Below, piece by piece: positions 7,907 through 17,965 of a DNA stretch of 64,000 nt. Source of the DNA: Bog-473 sp963779735 (GTDB lineage Bacteria; Actinomycetota; Acidimicrobiia; Acidimicrobiales; RAAP-2); the NCBI GenBank assembly GCA_963779735.1, contig CAVZZJ010000004.1, positions 310,001 through 374,000 on the forward strand. Direction: 5' to 3'. Below the pieces are notes generated by a model. That model was not told the origin of the DNA and did not search any database. It worked only from the letters and a program-made list of their open reading frames with translations. The position numbers and the translations under genes are program-made. The stretch's first letter is position 1; each line of letters opens with the position of its first letter.

Positions 7907-8926
7907 GTGGCCGATCTGGTCGACCTCCGCAGCGACACCGTCACCCAACCGACCCCGGCCATGCGGCGCGCCATGGCGGACGCGGAGGTGGGGGACGACG
8001 ACTACGGGGAGGACCCGACGGTGCTCGCCCTGGAGGAGGCCTTCGCCGCGCGCCTCGGGAAGCCGGCGGCCGTCTTCGTCCCCTCCGGGACGATGGCCAA
8101 CCAGATCGCCATCCGCGTGCTCACGACGGCGGGCGCCGCCGTCGTGGCCGGCCGTCGCCAGCATGTGGTCTCCTACGAGCACGGAGCGGCCGCCCGCAAC
8201 GCCGGGGTGCAGTTTCTCCCGGTGGACGACGCCGGCGGCGTGCTCAACCCCGACGACGTGCGCTGGTTCCTCTCGGCGGGGGCGCACCATCAGCCTGCGG
8301 TGTCGCTCGTCTGCATTGAGAACACCCACATGGCGGCGTCGGGCGCCCTGTGGTCGGCAGCCCAGCTGGCCGCCCTGACCGCGGCCGCCGGCGACCTGCC
8401 CGTCCACCTGGACGGCGCCCGTCTCTTCAACGCCGAGGCGGCCACCGGGGTGCCCGCCTCGAAATGGGCCGCGCCGGTCACGACCGTGATGTGCTGCCTG
8501 ACCAAGGGCCTCTGCGCGCCGGTGGGCTCACTGCTGGCCGGACCCGAAGAGGTGATCATCCGTGCCCGCCTGGAGCGCAAGCGCCTGGGAGGCGGGATGC
8601 GCCAGGCGGGCGTGCTCGCCGCACCTGGCCTCGTCGCCCTCGGCCAGATGGTCGAGCGGCTTCCCGAGGATCACGCCCGGGCGGCGCGTCTGGCCGACGC
8701 CGTGGCGCAGCGCTGGCCCGAGTGCGGTCTCGATCCCTCGTCGGTGCGCACCAACATCGTCGTCTTCTCCCACCCCGATCCGGGCGAGCTCCTCGCCCAT
8801 CTGCGGGTCGAGGGGGTCCTGGCCGGCACCGTCGCGCCGCGCACCGTGCGACTGGTCACGCACCATGACGTCGACGATCGCGGGGTGGATCGGGCGATCC
8901 GCGCCCTGGCCGGTGCGCCGGGGTGA
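7907..8926 (+). CDS. ltaE: low-specificity L-threonine aldolase
   Basis: A 339-residue fold-type I PLP enzyme that cleaves L-threonine or allo-threonine to glycine and acetaldehyde. The N-terminus VDLRSDTVTQPTPAM is the family hallmark. K200 in CLTKGLCAPVG is the Schiff-base lysine, and HLDGAR (D169, R172) binds the pyridine nitrogen and phosphate side. The start is GTG at 7907. No strong Shine-Dalgarno is visible, so the message may be nearly leaderless. An LLM oxidoreductase follows 18 bases after the stop. Confidence 0.92.
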   Translation: MADLVDLRSDTVTQPTPAMRRAMADAEVGDDDYGEDPTVLALEEAFAARLGKPAAVFVPSGTMANQIAIRVLTTAGAAVVAGRRQHVVSYEHGAAARNAGVQFLPVDDAGGVLNPDDVRWFLSAGAHHQPAVSLVCIENTHMAASGALWSAAQLAALTAAAGDLPVHLDGARLFNAEAATGVPASKWAAPVTTVMCCLTKGLCAPVGSLLAGPEEVIIRARLERKRLGGGMRQAGVLAAPGLVALGQMVERLPEDHARAARLADAVAQRWPECGLDPSSVRTNIVVFSHPDPGELLAHLRVEGVLAGTVAPRTVRLVTHHDVDDRGVDRAIRALAGAPG

Positions 8927-8944
8927 CCGAGTGAAGGGAGCACG

Positions 8945-9838
8945 ATGAAGGTACGGATCGGCATCGGCGCCGGGGGAGACGACCTGGGCCCCGAATCGTT
9001 GTCCGCGCTGGGTCGCGCCATCGCGGCGTACGGCTTCGACTCGCTGTGGCTGCCCGAGGTTCTCTCACGCCCGGGACCGGACCCCCTCGTCGGTCTGGCC
9101 TGGACGTCGGCTGCCTGCCCGGGCCTCAAGATCGGCACCACGATGCTGCTGCCGGGGCGGAACCTGGTGTGGCTGGCCAAGGCGACGGCGACGCTCGACC
9201 TCCTCTCGGCTGGGCGCTTCCTGTTGACGTTCGTCCCGGGTCTCTCGGTGGGAGGGGAGCGCGCCGCCGTCGGGGTCCCCCCGTCCGAGCGCGGCGCCCT
9301 CATGGACGAGGCGCTCCCCATCCTGCGCCGGCTGTGGGCCGGCGAGACGGTCACTCACGACGGGCCGGCGGGTTCGTTCTCCGACGTCGCCGTCTCGCCC
9401 CGCCCCGTCCAGGACCCCTTCGACGTCTGGCTCGGGGGCAACGCGCCGGCGGCGCTCGAACGCTGTGGCCGGCTGGCCGACGGGTGGCTGCCCGCACTGT
9501 GCACGCCACCAGACGCGGCGGCGGGGAAGCGGGTGATCGACGAGGTGGCGGCCGAGCACGGACGTGCCGTCAGCCCCGAGCACTTCGGGGTGAGCATCAC
9601 CTACGCACCACCCGGCACCGACCTGGGAGCCGAGCCGCTCGCCACCCTGGCCCGGCGCGCCCGGGGCCGCCCGCTCGACCAGATCGTCCCTGTCGGGCCC
9701 GACGCGCTCCGCCGCCTGATCGGGTCGTTCATCGACGTCGGTTTCTCCAAGTTCGTGCTTCGGCCGTTGGCGCCACCGGCCGACTGGCGATCCGAGCTGG
9801 AGTCCCTGGCCGCCAGCGTGGGAGGGATGCAGACCTGA
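8945..9838 (+). CDS. LLM-class flavin-dependent oxidoreductase
   Basis: A 297-residue luciferase-like protein with FDSLWLPEVLSRPGPDP near residues 30-46, LSAGRFLLTFVPGL near 86-99 and FDVWLGGNAPAAL near 160-172. It belongs to the TIGR03619/TIGR03854-like actinobacterial group and probably uses F420 or FMN. A Shine-Dalgarno (gaagggag) precedes the ATG. It is co-oriented with threonine aldolase 18 bases upstream, so the two probably share a transcript. The substrate is not inferable. Confidence 0.88.
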   Translation: MKVRIGIGAGGDDLGPESLSALGRAIAAYGFDSLWLPEVLSRPGPDPLVGLAWTSAACPGLKIGTTMLLPGRNLVWLAKATATLDLLSAGRFLLTFVPGLSVGGERAAVGVPPSERGALMDEALPILRRLWAGETVTHDGPAGSFSDVAVSPRPVQDPFDVWLGGNAPAALERCGRLADGWLPALCTPPDAAAGKRVIDEVAAEHGRAVSPEHFGVSITYAPPGTDLGAEPLATLARRARGRPLDQIVPVGPDALRRLIGSFIDVGFSKFVLRPLAPPADWRSELESLAASVGGMQT

Positions 9839-9893
9839 GGCTCACCCGCCGCGGCGGCCTGCATCGGCGGTCACAACCCCTACGCTCCTTCCA

Positions 9894-10721
9894 ATGGCAG
9901 ACCGACCTCTCACGCTCATGGCCGTGCACGCCCACCCCGACGACGAAGCGATCTCCACGGGCGGGATCCTCGCTCGCTACGCCGACGAAGGGGTGCGGAC
10001 GGTGCTAGTCACCTGCACCAACGGCGAGCTGGGCGACGCACCTGGGGAGATAAAGCCGGACGACCCGGCGCACGACGAGAGCGTCGTCGTCCCCCTCCGG
10101 CGCCGGGAGCTCGAGGCCAGCTGTCGGGCCCTGGGGGTCTCCCACCTGGAGCTCTTGGGCTACCACGACTCCGGCATGGAGGGTTGGCCCCAGAACGACG
10201 CCCCCGGCTCGTTCTGGCAGGTGTCCGTCGAGGAGGCCGGGCACCGCCTGGCCTCGCTCATGCGGCGCTACCGGCCCCACGTCGTGGTGACCTACGACGA
10301 GCGGGGCTTCTACGGGCATCCCGACCACATTCAGGCCAACCGGATCACGCACGCCGCCATTGCAGAGTGCCGGATTCCCGACAAGCTCTACTACACCGCG
10401 CTGCCACGTTCGGCGCTGCGTGGATTCCGCGAGACGATGGGGGAGGCCGGGATAGAGATGCCGAGCGAGGTCGAGGAGCGCCCCGACTTCGGCACGCCGG
10501 ACGAGCTCATCACGACCTACGTGGACTGCTCGGCCGTGACCGGTCGGAAGTACGCCTCGCTGTCCGCCCACGCCAGCCAGAGCGACAACATCTTCTTCCT
10601 GCGCATGGGGGAGGAACTCTTCGGCAACGTCATGCGGAGCGAGGCCTTCGTCCGGGTGCAGGACTCGACGAACTCGCCCACGCCCGAGGACGACCTCTTC
10701 GCCGGTCTGCGGCCGGGCTGA
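9894..10721 (+). CDS. PIG-L family deacetylase (MshB/Mca-like)
   Basis: A 275-residue zinc-dependent N-deacetylase. Metal and catalytic residues lie in HPDDE (14-18) and GHPDH (151-155), with the TYDERGFYGH segment typical of the mycothiol branch. Mycothiol-producing actinomycetes use MshB (GlcNAc-inositol deacetylase) and Mca (mycothiol S-conjugate amidase), and this sequence fits that clade. Two other mycothiol-related DinB/MDMPI proteins lie in the window. Which of the two reactions it performs cannot be decided from sequence inspection. Confidence 0.88.
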   Translation: MADRPLTLMAVHAHPDDEAISTGGILARYADEGVRTVLVTCTNGELGDAPGEIKPDDPAHDESVVVPLRRRELEASCRALGVSHLELLGYHDSGMEGWPQNDAPGSFWQVSVEEAGHRLASLMRRYRPHVVVTYDERGFYGHPDHIQANRITHAAIAECRIPDKLYYTALPRSALRGFRETMGEAGIEMPSEVEERPDFGTPDELITTYVDCSAVTGRKYASLSAHASQSDNIFFLRMGEELFGNVMRSEAFVRVQDSTNSPTPEDDLFAGLRPG

Positions 10722-10801
10722 GTCGGGCCCCGGACCGGGCCCGACGAACATGGGGCGACCAATGGGGAATCTCCGGGTCGCCCTGACCCGTAGTGCATGA
10801 C

Positions 10802-11392
10802 ATGGCAGAGTTGCCCGTGATCGACAGTGGGTCTACCGATGAAGCTCTCCTGGCGGGCATGGCAGTGGGCGATCAGGCTGCGGCCGTCGTGTTCGTGCGC
10901 CGCTACCAGCGCCGGGTCTTCGGGCTGGCCTACTCCATGACGAGCGACGCGTCGGTGGCCGAGGAGGTGGCGCAGGAGGCGCTGATCCGGGTGTGGCGCC
11001 ACGCACCGGTCTTCGATCACCGCCGAGGCTCGGTCACCACATGGGTCCTGACCATCACCCGGAATCTGACGATCGACGCGCTCCGCATGCGGCGAGCGGT
11101 GCCGACCGATCCGGACGACTTCGCCGCCTCGGCCATGATGTCCCTGGAGAACAATCCCGACGATGTGGTCCGCCGGGGCGACGTCCGCGACGTCATGCGG
11201 GCCGCCCTCGCTGGCCTGCCGCCCGACCAGCGGCGATCGGTCATTCTGGCGGCGGTCTACGGGCGCACGGCGTCCGAGATCAGCGAGGAGGAGGGCATCC
11301 CTCTCGGGACGGCCAAGACGCGCATCCGCAGCGGCCTCATCCGGCTCCGCCGCGCCGTCGAGCAGTTGAGGGCGGCCGAGGAGGGACGATGA
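10802..11392 (+). CDS. ECF RNA polymerase sigma factor (SigK/SigL-like)
   Basis: A sigma factor of about 196 residues. Region 2 (VFVRRYQRRVFGLAYSMTSD, then AEEVAQEALIRVWRH) and region 4 (LAGLPPDQRRSVILAAVYGRTASEISEEEGIPLGTAKTRI) are complete. An in-frame GTG at 10793 is an alternative start. Its stop overlaps the start of a zinc-finger anti-sigma gene by 4 bases (ATGA), the standard arrangement for a sigma factor held by its cognate membrane anti-sigma and usually autoregulated. The regulon is unknown. Confidence 0.92.
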   Translation: MAELPVIDSGSTDEALLAGMAVGDQAAAVVFVRRYQRRVFGLAYSMTSDASVAEEVAQEALIRVWRHAPVFDHRRGSVTTWVLTITRNLTIDALRMRRAVPTDPDDFAASAMMSLENNPDDVVRRGDVRDVMRAALAGLPPDQRRSVILAAVYGRTASEISEEEGIPLGTAKTRIRSGLIRLRRAVEQLRAAEEGR

Positions 11393-12111
11393 TGGACGAC
11401 CCGCGCACAGGGCGGTGCGACCGCTACGAGGACGGCCTGGCCGAGCTGGCCCTGGGCGTCCTGACCGGTCGCGAGCGGGCGGCCACCTTGGCCCATGTCG
11501 ATTCGTGCGCCCACTGCGCCGAGGAGCTCGAGCAGTTGTCTCGCGCCGCCGATGCGGTGGTGCACGTCGCCCCTGAGGAAGAACCGCCGGTGGGCTTCGA
11601 GGTCACGCTGTTCGGCCGCATGGGGTTGGCCGAGAGCGGGCCAGGGGCCTCGACCCCCCGCCGGCGCAGTCGGGCCCGCTGGGCCGCTGCGCCCCGCTGG
11701 GCGCTGGCCGCGGCCGCCGCAGCGGTCGCCCTCATCGCCGGGTTGAGCATCGGGTGGGCGACGGGGTCCTCAGTGAGCCATCCGACTCAGGCAGTCAGCG
11801 GCCCTCACCCCTCCGGAAGAGAGGTGGCGACGGCAGAGCTGACCGAGGGGGGGAGGTCGGTGGGCCGGGTTCTTACCTACGGCGGGTCCACGCCGTGGAT
11901 GGTCGTGACCCTGGCCGACTCGTCGATCGACGGGAAGGTCTCGTGTGAGGTCGTCACCGCCGACGGCGAGGTACACAAGGTCGGTGCCTTTACCGCCTGG
12001 GAGGGTTACGGCGCCTGGGGCGCACCTCTCCCGGTGGCGCCTCGCGACGTGCACAAGGCCGAGGTGGTGTCGTCCGACGGCACGGTGATCGCCACCGCCA
12101 CGTTGGGGTGA
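11389..12111 (+). CDS. zinc-finger anti-sigma factor (RskA-like)
   Basis: A 240-residue anti-sigma factor. The N-terminal ZAS domain has H36, C40 and C43 (HVDSCAHCAEEL), which together with an upstream residue chelate zinc and grip the sigma factor. One membrane helix at about residues 104-127 (alanine-rich) leads to an RskA-type extracytoplasmic domain that ends TVIATATLG. It is coupled by ATGA overlap to the sigma gene. Release of the sigma factor probably follows redox change or regulated proteolysis, as in SigK/RskA systems; this is inferred from the family. Confidence 0.9.
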   Translation: MMDDPRTGRCDRYEDGLAELALGVLTGRERAATLAHVDSCAHCAEELEQLSRAADAVVHVAPEEEPPVGFEVTLFGRMGLAESGPGASTPRRRSRARWAAAPRWALAAAAAAVALIAGLSIGWATGSSVSHPTQAVSGPHPSGREVATAELTEGGRSVGRVLTYGGSTPWMVVTLADSSIDGKVSCEVVTADGEVHKVGAFTAWEGYGAWGAPLPVAPRDVHKAEVVSSDGTVIATATLG

Positions 12112-12117
12112 CCGCCC

Positions 12118-13569
<1,452 letters not shown>

Positions 13570-13652
13570 GGCTTCTCCTTTTGGCTCGGACATCTCGTGC
13601 GCGGGCGCGAAGGCCCCGGTTCGGGCCATACGGCGGAAGCGCATCGCACGTG

Positions 13653-13709
13653 CTCCGACCTCTGTCGGAGGCCGTTTACCCGCCCCCAGGATACGTCCTG
13701 GGGGCGGGT
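13653..13709 (-). promoter_or_regulatory. two-hairpin leader upstream of ahcY
   Basis: 13678-13691 and 13696-13709 form a perfect 14-bp inverted repeat (acccgcccccagga) with a 4-base loop. 13653-13659 and 13664-13670 form a 7-bp hairpin (ctccgac, loop ctct). Both would lie in the ahcY 5' leader, 84-140 bases before its start, with no T-tract on either strand. They may be a leader RNA structure or an operator between ahcY and the divergent PQQ-propeller gene. The SAH-riboswitch consensus was looked for and not seen. Confidence 0.6.
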
Positions 13710-13786
13710 GGGGGGTAGCACCCGCCCGGAGAACGCCGATGGCGCCGCCGCCCTCCTGCACGCGGGGGCTTGTTAGCGTGCCGCAC

Positions 13787-15433
13787 ATGCACGGCGGCAG
13801 ATCCTCCGTACGGAAGAAGCGCGCCGGGCTCGCCCTCTTCGCTCTCGCCCTCGTCGCCTCGCGCTGGCTCGCCGCGGCGCCGACCGCCGGGGCACGGACC
13901 GCGGCGTCTACCGCAACCGACTCGTCCGCGTGGACGGTCTATCACGGTGACCCGGCCGGATCGGGCGTTGCGGCGCCGGTGACCTCCGTCGACACATCGA
14001 GGCCGGCGTGGACGTCGCCCTCCCTCGACGGGCAGCTCTACGGCGAACCCCTGGTCTCCTCGGGGGACGTCTACGTCGCCACGGAGAACGACACGGTCTA
14101 CGCGCTGTCGACGACGAGCGGGGCGGTGATCTGGTCGCACCACCTTGCTAGCCCGGTTCCTGCGTCGTCGCTACCCTGCGGGGACATCACGCCCACCGTG
14201 GGGATCACCGGTACGCCCGTTATCGACCAGTCGAGGGACGAGATCTTCGTGGTGGCCGACGAACTGCTGAACGGAGCCCCGGCGCACATGCTCGTGGGGC
14301 TCGACTCGGCCACGGGTGCGATGGAGATGACCCAGGATGTGGATCCGCTCGGTGCGGATCCCGCCGCCCTCCTGCAGCGCACCGGGCTGACCCTCGACGC
14401 GGGTCAGGTGGTGTTCGCAATGGGTGGGAACTACGGAGACTGTGCCTCCTATCGTGGGCGGGTCGTCGCGGTCAACGAGGCCGGCGGGACCCCGGCCATC
14501 TTCACGGTGGACGCGGCCGTAGGGGACAGCCAGGGCGCGATATGGATGGGTGGGGCCGCCCCCGCCATCGACGGCGCCGGCAACATGTGGGTCAGCGCCG
14601 GCAACGGTTCGGTGTACTCGGCCAGCGAGCCTTATGACGACAGCGACTCGGCGCTCGAGCTCTCCTCGTCGCTCAAGCTGCTGCAGTACTTCGCACCGAC
14701 CAACTGGCCCCAGAACAACGCCGACGACCTCGACATGTCGATGGCACCCGCCCTCCTCTCCGACGGCCAGGTGGTGCTGTCGGGGAAGGACCGGGCCATC
14801 TATCTCCTCAACGGCGCGCACCTGGGCGGGATCGGCGGCCAGGAGGCGAGTCTCGCCTCGGGGTGCGGCGACGACATTGACGGTGGTAGCGCCGTGGTGG
14901 GCACGACGGTCTACCTCCCCTGTCTGGCCGGCACGATCGCCGTGCGAGTGTCCACCTCGCCGCCGGCGCTGAACGTCGTGTGGAGGGCCGATGCCGGGGG
15001 CGGCCCCCCGATCGTCGCCGCCGGATTGGTCTGGACCATCGGCCAGGACGGCGTGCTCTTTGGGCTCAATCCCACCAACGGGTCCGTCCAGCAGCGGGCG
15101 TCCATCGGTGTCCCGGCCAACCACTTCCCCACGCCGAGCGTGGGGGACGGCTTGCTGCTGGCGCCTTCGGCGGACCGCGTGGTCGCCTTCACGGCAACCG
15201 CGGAGAGCAGCACGACGACGGCCACGGGCGCTTCCACCAGCACCACGACGAGCTCCACCTCGCCCCCCGTGACCACGAGCTCGGTGCCGACGCATACCGC
15301 CAGCCCCACCACGTCCGGCGAGGGGAGCGGGATCTCCACCGGCGAGGTGGTCGCGATCGTCATCGGCGCCCTGGCCGTCGCCGGCGGCGCCGGTTGGCTC
15401 GTATGGCGTCGTCGCCGGTCCCCTCCCTCTTAG
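13787..15433 (+). CDS. surface-anchored PQQ-like beta-propeller protein
   Basis: A 548-residue exported protein. It has an N-terminal signal sequence (RKKRAGLALFALALVASRWLAA), then PQQ/WD-type propeller blades with repeated VYALSTTSGAVIWS, LVGLDSATGAM and LFGLNPTNGSV motifs, a Thr/Ser-rich stalk (about residues 465-510), a C-terminal membrane helix, and a basic RRRRS tail. This is the layout of an actinobacterial cell-surface protein held by its C-terminus. The quinoprotein catalytic residues of true dehydrogenases are not evident, so a binding or scaffold role is likelier. An in-frame GTG at 13778 is an alternative start. Confidence 0.82.
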   Translation: MHGGRSSVRKKRAGLALFALALVASRWLAAAPTAGARTAASTATDSSAWTVYHGDPAGSGVAAPVTSVDTSRPAWTSPSLDGQLYGEPLVSSGDVYVATENDTVYALSTTSGAVIWSHHLASPVPASSLPCGDITPTVGITGTPVIDQSRDEIFVVADELLNGAPAHMLVGLDSATGAMEMTQDVDPLGADPAALLQRTGLTLDAGQVVFAMGGNYGDCASYRGRVVAVNEAGGTPAIFTVDAAVGDSQGAIWMGGAAPAIDGAGNMWVSAGNGSVYSASEPYDDSDSALELSSSLKLLQYFAPTNWPQNNADDLDMSMAPALLSDGQVVLSGKDRAIYLLNGAHLGGIGGQEASLASGCGDDIDGGSAVVGTTVYLPCLAGTIAVRVSTSPPALNVVWRADAGGGPPIVAAGLVWTIGQDGVLFGLNPTNGSVQQRASIGVPANHFPTPSVGDGLLLAPSADRVVAFTATAESSTTTATGASTSTTTSSTSPPVTTSSVPTHTASPTTSGEGSGISTGEVVAIVIGALAVAGGAGWLVWRRRRSPPS

Positions 15434-15555
15434 CCGACCGTGTCCCTAGGAGGGGGGTGCAACCTTTGGGCCCAGCGCCTTCGGCCATTGCACGGGGCCG
15501 CGTTCGGGTGTACACCTGATGATCATCTATCGAAGCGAGAGGGGGAGGGCCACCG

Positions 15556-16296
15556 ATGAGCGCTGATCGGGTAGCGATCGTGACCGGCGGCACCCGAGGA
15601 ATCGGCTTGGCCATCACCGAATCGCTTGCGGTGCAGGGGATCCACGTCGCAGCCGGCTACTCGACCAATGACGAGGCGGCGGCTCTTACCAAGGAGAAGG
15701 CGGATGCGGCGGGCTGGTCCGTCTCTGTACACCGGGGCAATGTAGGGGTACCCGAGGACTGCACCCGGGTCGTCGACGAGGTGCTCGACTCCTACGGGCA
15801 CGTTGACTACCTCGTGAACAATGCCGGGGTGACCGTAGACCGTTCGGTCCGCAAGATGACCGTCGAAGAGTGGCATGCCGTGCTTCGGGTCAATCTGTCC
15901 GGGGGCTTCTACATGATAAAGGCCGTGCTCGACCACATGATGGACCGAGGATCGGGCCGGATCGTCAACATCACCTCCCTCATCGGCGAGACCGGGAACA
16001 TCGGCCAGGCGAACTACTCGGCGGCGAAGGCCGGCCTGGTGGGTCTGACCAAGACACTGGCCCTCGAACTGGCCCGCAAGGGGATCACGGTCAACTGCGT
16101 CTCCCCGGGATTCACCGAAACCGAAATGACGGCCAAGGTTCCCGAGGAAATCCTCGCCGGTGTGATCGAGCGCATCCCGTTGCGGCGTCTGGCCACGACA
16201 GCCGAGGTCGCCCACGCGGTGGCCTTCCTGCTTCATGATCGCTCGGGCTACATAACGGGCGCCGTGCTGCCGGTGAACGGCGGGATGGACATGTGA
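15556..16296 (+). CDS. SDR-family 3-oxoacyl-ACP / acetoacetyl-CoA reductase
   Basis: A 246-residue short-chain dehydrogenase. The NADP-binding TGGTRGIG lies at residues 10-17 and NNAG at 88-91. The catalytic tetrad is N113, S141, Y154 and K158 (YSAAK), with the C-terminal NGGMDM of FabG/PhbB enzymes. It reduces beta-ketoacyl-ACP or acetoacetyl-CoA to the (R)-3-hydroxy product. It is a single gene, with gaggggga about 9 bases before the ATG. Sequence alone does not separate FabG from PhbB, and no PHA synthase is nearby. Confidence 0.9.
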   Translation: MSADRVAIVTGGTRGIGLAITESLAVQGIHVAAGYSTNDEAAALTKEKADAAGWSVSVHRGNVGVPEDCTRVVDEVLDSYGHVDYLVNNAGVTVDRSVRKMTVEEWHAVLRVNLSGGFYMIKAVLDHMMDRGSGRIVNITSLIGETGNIGQANYSAAKAGLVGLTKTLALELARKGITVNCVSPGFTETEMTAKVPEEILAGVIERIPLRRLATTAEVAHAVAFLLHDRSGYITGAVLPVNGGMDM

Positions 16297-16325
16297 GGGC
16301 GAGGCCGATGCAACGGATCGGCGCA

Positions 16326-16355
16326 GGGCCGATCTGACCCGGGCCGATCTGACTC
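16326..16355. repeat. two tandem 15-bp copies of gggccgatctgaccc
   Basis: Two 15-bp units differing at one position, 30 bases after the SDR stop. This may be a transcription-factor or processing site, or slippage. The rest of 16297-16721 holds no recognisable gene; it is the leader region of the small gene at 16722. Confidence 0.7.
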
Positions 16356-16721
16356 GGGCGTGCGGACGGAGGGCCGACTCGCCCGGTCAGGGTGGAACGG
16401 AGCTGGTCGGCCCCACGCGTGGGCAACGCCCCATGGAGGAGTCCCTCATCCGTTGCGCATTTGGTCGCAGGGGCAATGGAGGTTCCCTATTTTCTTGCGC
16501 GCTGATGTCGGCGGGAGAGCCCCGTGGCAGGAGGTGTGGCGACGATGGTGGGTACCACCCGTATTCCGGATAGACCAACAAGCGCGCCCCTGCCGAGGAG
16601 TGCATCGGACTCGGTGGACGTTCGAGTCGGTATTGGCCGCGATCGGAATCGAACTCCAAGAGCGCATACTGCAGACAGCCGCAGGTTCACGCTAGCTCGG
16701 GCCGGGAGGAAGGAGGAACCG

Positions 16722-16964
16722 ATGTTCCATCACCACAAGGGGACCAAAGGGAAGCCCATCGTGTCTCCACCAGAGGAGACGGTGCGGTTGTTGCACGGCC
16801 CCGAGGAGCTCCATGCGGCCATTGAGAGGGCGCGGGAGTTCGAACGACGAGGGGTCGACGAGTACCGGCGACGCGTCGGCGCCTACGACCGCTCCTTGGA
16901 GCGGGTGGACGATTGGAGGGCCAATGTGGGGCCGCTCGACTCATCCGCGGACTCCGCCGGCTAG
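16722..16964 (+). CDS. small hypothetical charged protein
   Basis: An 80-residue protein beginning MFHHHKGTKGKPIVSPPEE. The aggagg Shine-Dalgarno at 16711-16716 fixes the ATG at 16722. The middle (LHAAIERAREFERRGVDEYRRRVGAYDRS) is a strongly charged amphipathic helix and could form a coiled coil. There is no signal peptide, membrane segment or known motif. Convergent with the DUF1918 gene. I do not recognise the family. Confidence 0.6.
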   Translation: MFHHHKGTKGKPIVSPPEETVRLLHGPEELHAAIERAREFERRGVDEYRRRVGAYDRSLERVDDWRANVGPLDSSADSAG

Positions 16965-17067
16965 GCCTTACCTCTCCGCCTCAGAGGCCCGTCTCCGCCT
17001 CAGAGGGAACTCGCCGCAGAGTTTCCTTCGCGACCTGCTGTCCGCACGCGGCCCAGCGCTGACCTAG

Positions 17068-17268
17068 CTAGGTCGACACCTTGCCGGGGTGCTCGACCAT
17101 CGCATCGGGTCCCGGGAAGAACATGGTCACGTGCTGACTCTCCCCCCAGCGCACCATGTAGGGCGGTCCCCCGGCGACCCCCAGTACCTCGGTGACTTCA
17201 CCACCGCGCTCTGGCTGTCCGGGCCGATGTCCGCAGACCTTTATGTGATCACCCACAGTCGCTTGCAT
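17068..17268 (-). CDS. DUF1918 domain protein
   Basis: A 66-residue single-domain protein. The DUF1918 pattern is clear: an N-terminal ATVGDHIKVCG, then GEVTEVLGVAGGPPYMVRW and a C-terminal FFPGPDAMV. This small SH3-like barrel domain of unknown function is common in actinomycetes. The ATG at 17268 is preceded by gaggagg at good spacing, which favours it over upstream in-frame starts. It stands alone, 345 bases left of tRNA-Arg; the 17269-17612 interval shows no other gene. Confidence 0.85.
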   Translation of the reverse strand: MQATVGDHIKVCGHRPGQPERGGEVTEVLGVAGGPPYMVRWGESQHVTMFFPGPDAMVEHPGKVST

Positions 17269-17612
17269 GACTGCCTCCTCGTGCATCGCTCCTACCATTG
17301 TTCAACCCGGGGCGGCAGAAGACAACGCCCTCCACCTGGGAATTTCGCGATTGAGCGCACGGGTTTCGATCCCTTCAAACCAGCCGTCCGGTTGAACCCG
17401 TCGGGCGTCTCGTCGACGCTGAGACCGGCCTGCGCCCCGCGGGTTCGTCTACGTCCGGTGAATCCAAGCGTATTTGCCGGCGAGGCTGAGGCGGTGCGTG
17501 TCCATGGCGTTGAATGTTCCAGGTCACAGTCGTCGTGACGGTGAGGTGCCGACGGGCGACGTACAACGTGGGATGCTATTGCTGGCCCATGGCTGACGCC
17601 TACGTGCTGTTA

Positions 17613-17687
17613 GCCCCCGTAGCTCAGGGGATAGAGCATCGGTTTCCTAAACCGTGTGCGCAAGTTCGAATCTTGCCGGGGGCGCCA
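17613..17687 (+). tRNA. tRNA-Arg (anticodon CCT)
   Basis: A 75-base cloverleaf: acceptor gcccccg pairs with cgggggc, D-arm gctcaggggatagagc, anticodon loop ttcctaa (CCT, reads AGG), T-arm gcaag-ttcgaat-cttgc, discriminator g and an encoded CCA at 17685-17687. The 3' end starts a 28-bp sequence that recurs exactly at 25243-25270, as expected for an integration target. Confidence 0.95.
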
Positions 17688-17712
17688 GGGAAAAGCCAGG
17701 TGGGATAGGAGA
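17685..17712. repeat. 28-bp direct repeat, left copy (attachment-site-like)
   Basis: Begins with the CCA of tRNA-Arg and continues gggaaaagccaggtgg to 17712. The identical 28 bases occur in the same orientation at 25243-25270. Such a repeat at a tRNA 3' end is the usual footprint of site-specific integration. No integrase lies between the two copies. Confidence 0.85.
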
Positions 17713-17870
17713 GAGGGGCAGCAGAAGGGGGCCAACGGCGGGGCGTGCAGGGCGGGGACCAGGGCGGATGGGTTGAAGAGATGGGCGGGGGGGCACGAGG
17801 GCGACAGCGACGGCGGCGACCGTAGGGAGCCGACCGGAGACTGGAGCCCGAAGGTGCCGCATGGGGGGTC
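17706..17870 (+). repeat. G-rich block of about 165 bp, left copy of an inverted pair
   Basis: Near-identical (by eye about 95%) to the reverse complement of 25074-25240. It includes gcagcagaagggggccaacg and the segment accgtagggagccgaccg. Neither strand looks coding. Similar but degenerate G-rich tails follow the tRNA-like sequences at 26.8 and 28.7 kb and occur at 54.5 kb. Confidence 0.85.
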
Positions 17871-17965
17871 AGGGGCCGAACGGACGGCCGCCTCGCGGCT
17901 CGACCACTGGGCAACGGTGCAACCCGGCGGAGCCCACCCGGGAAGCGGGGCGAAGGGGGGCGGGA

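Noticed and set aside
13653..13709. SAH riboswitch upstream of ahcY
   Set aside because: The conserved SAH-riboswitch sequence blocks are absent; only simple hairpins are present.
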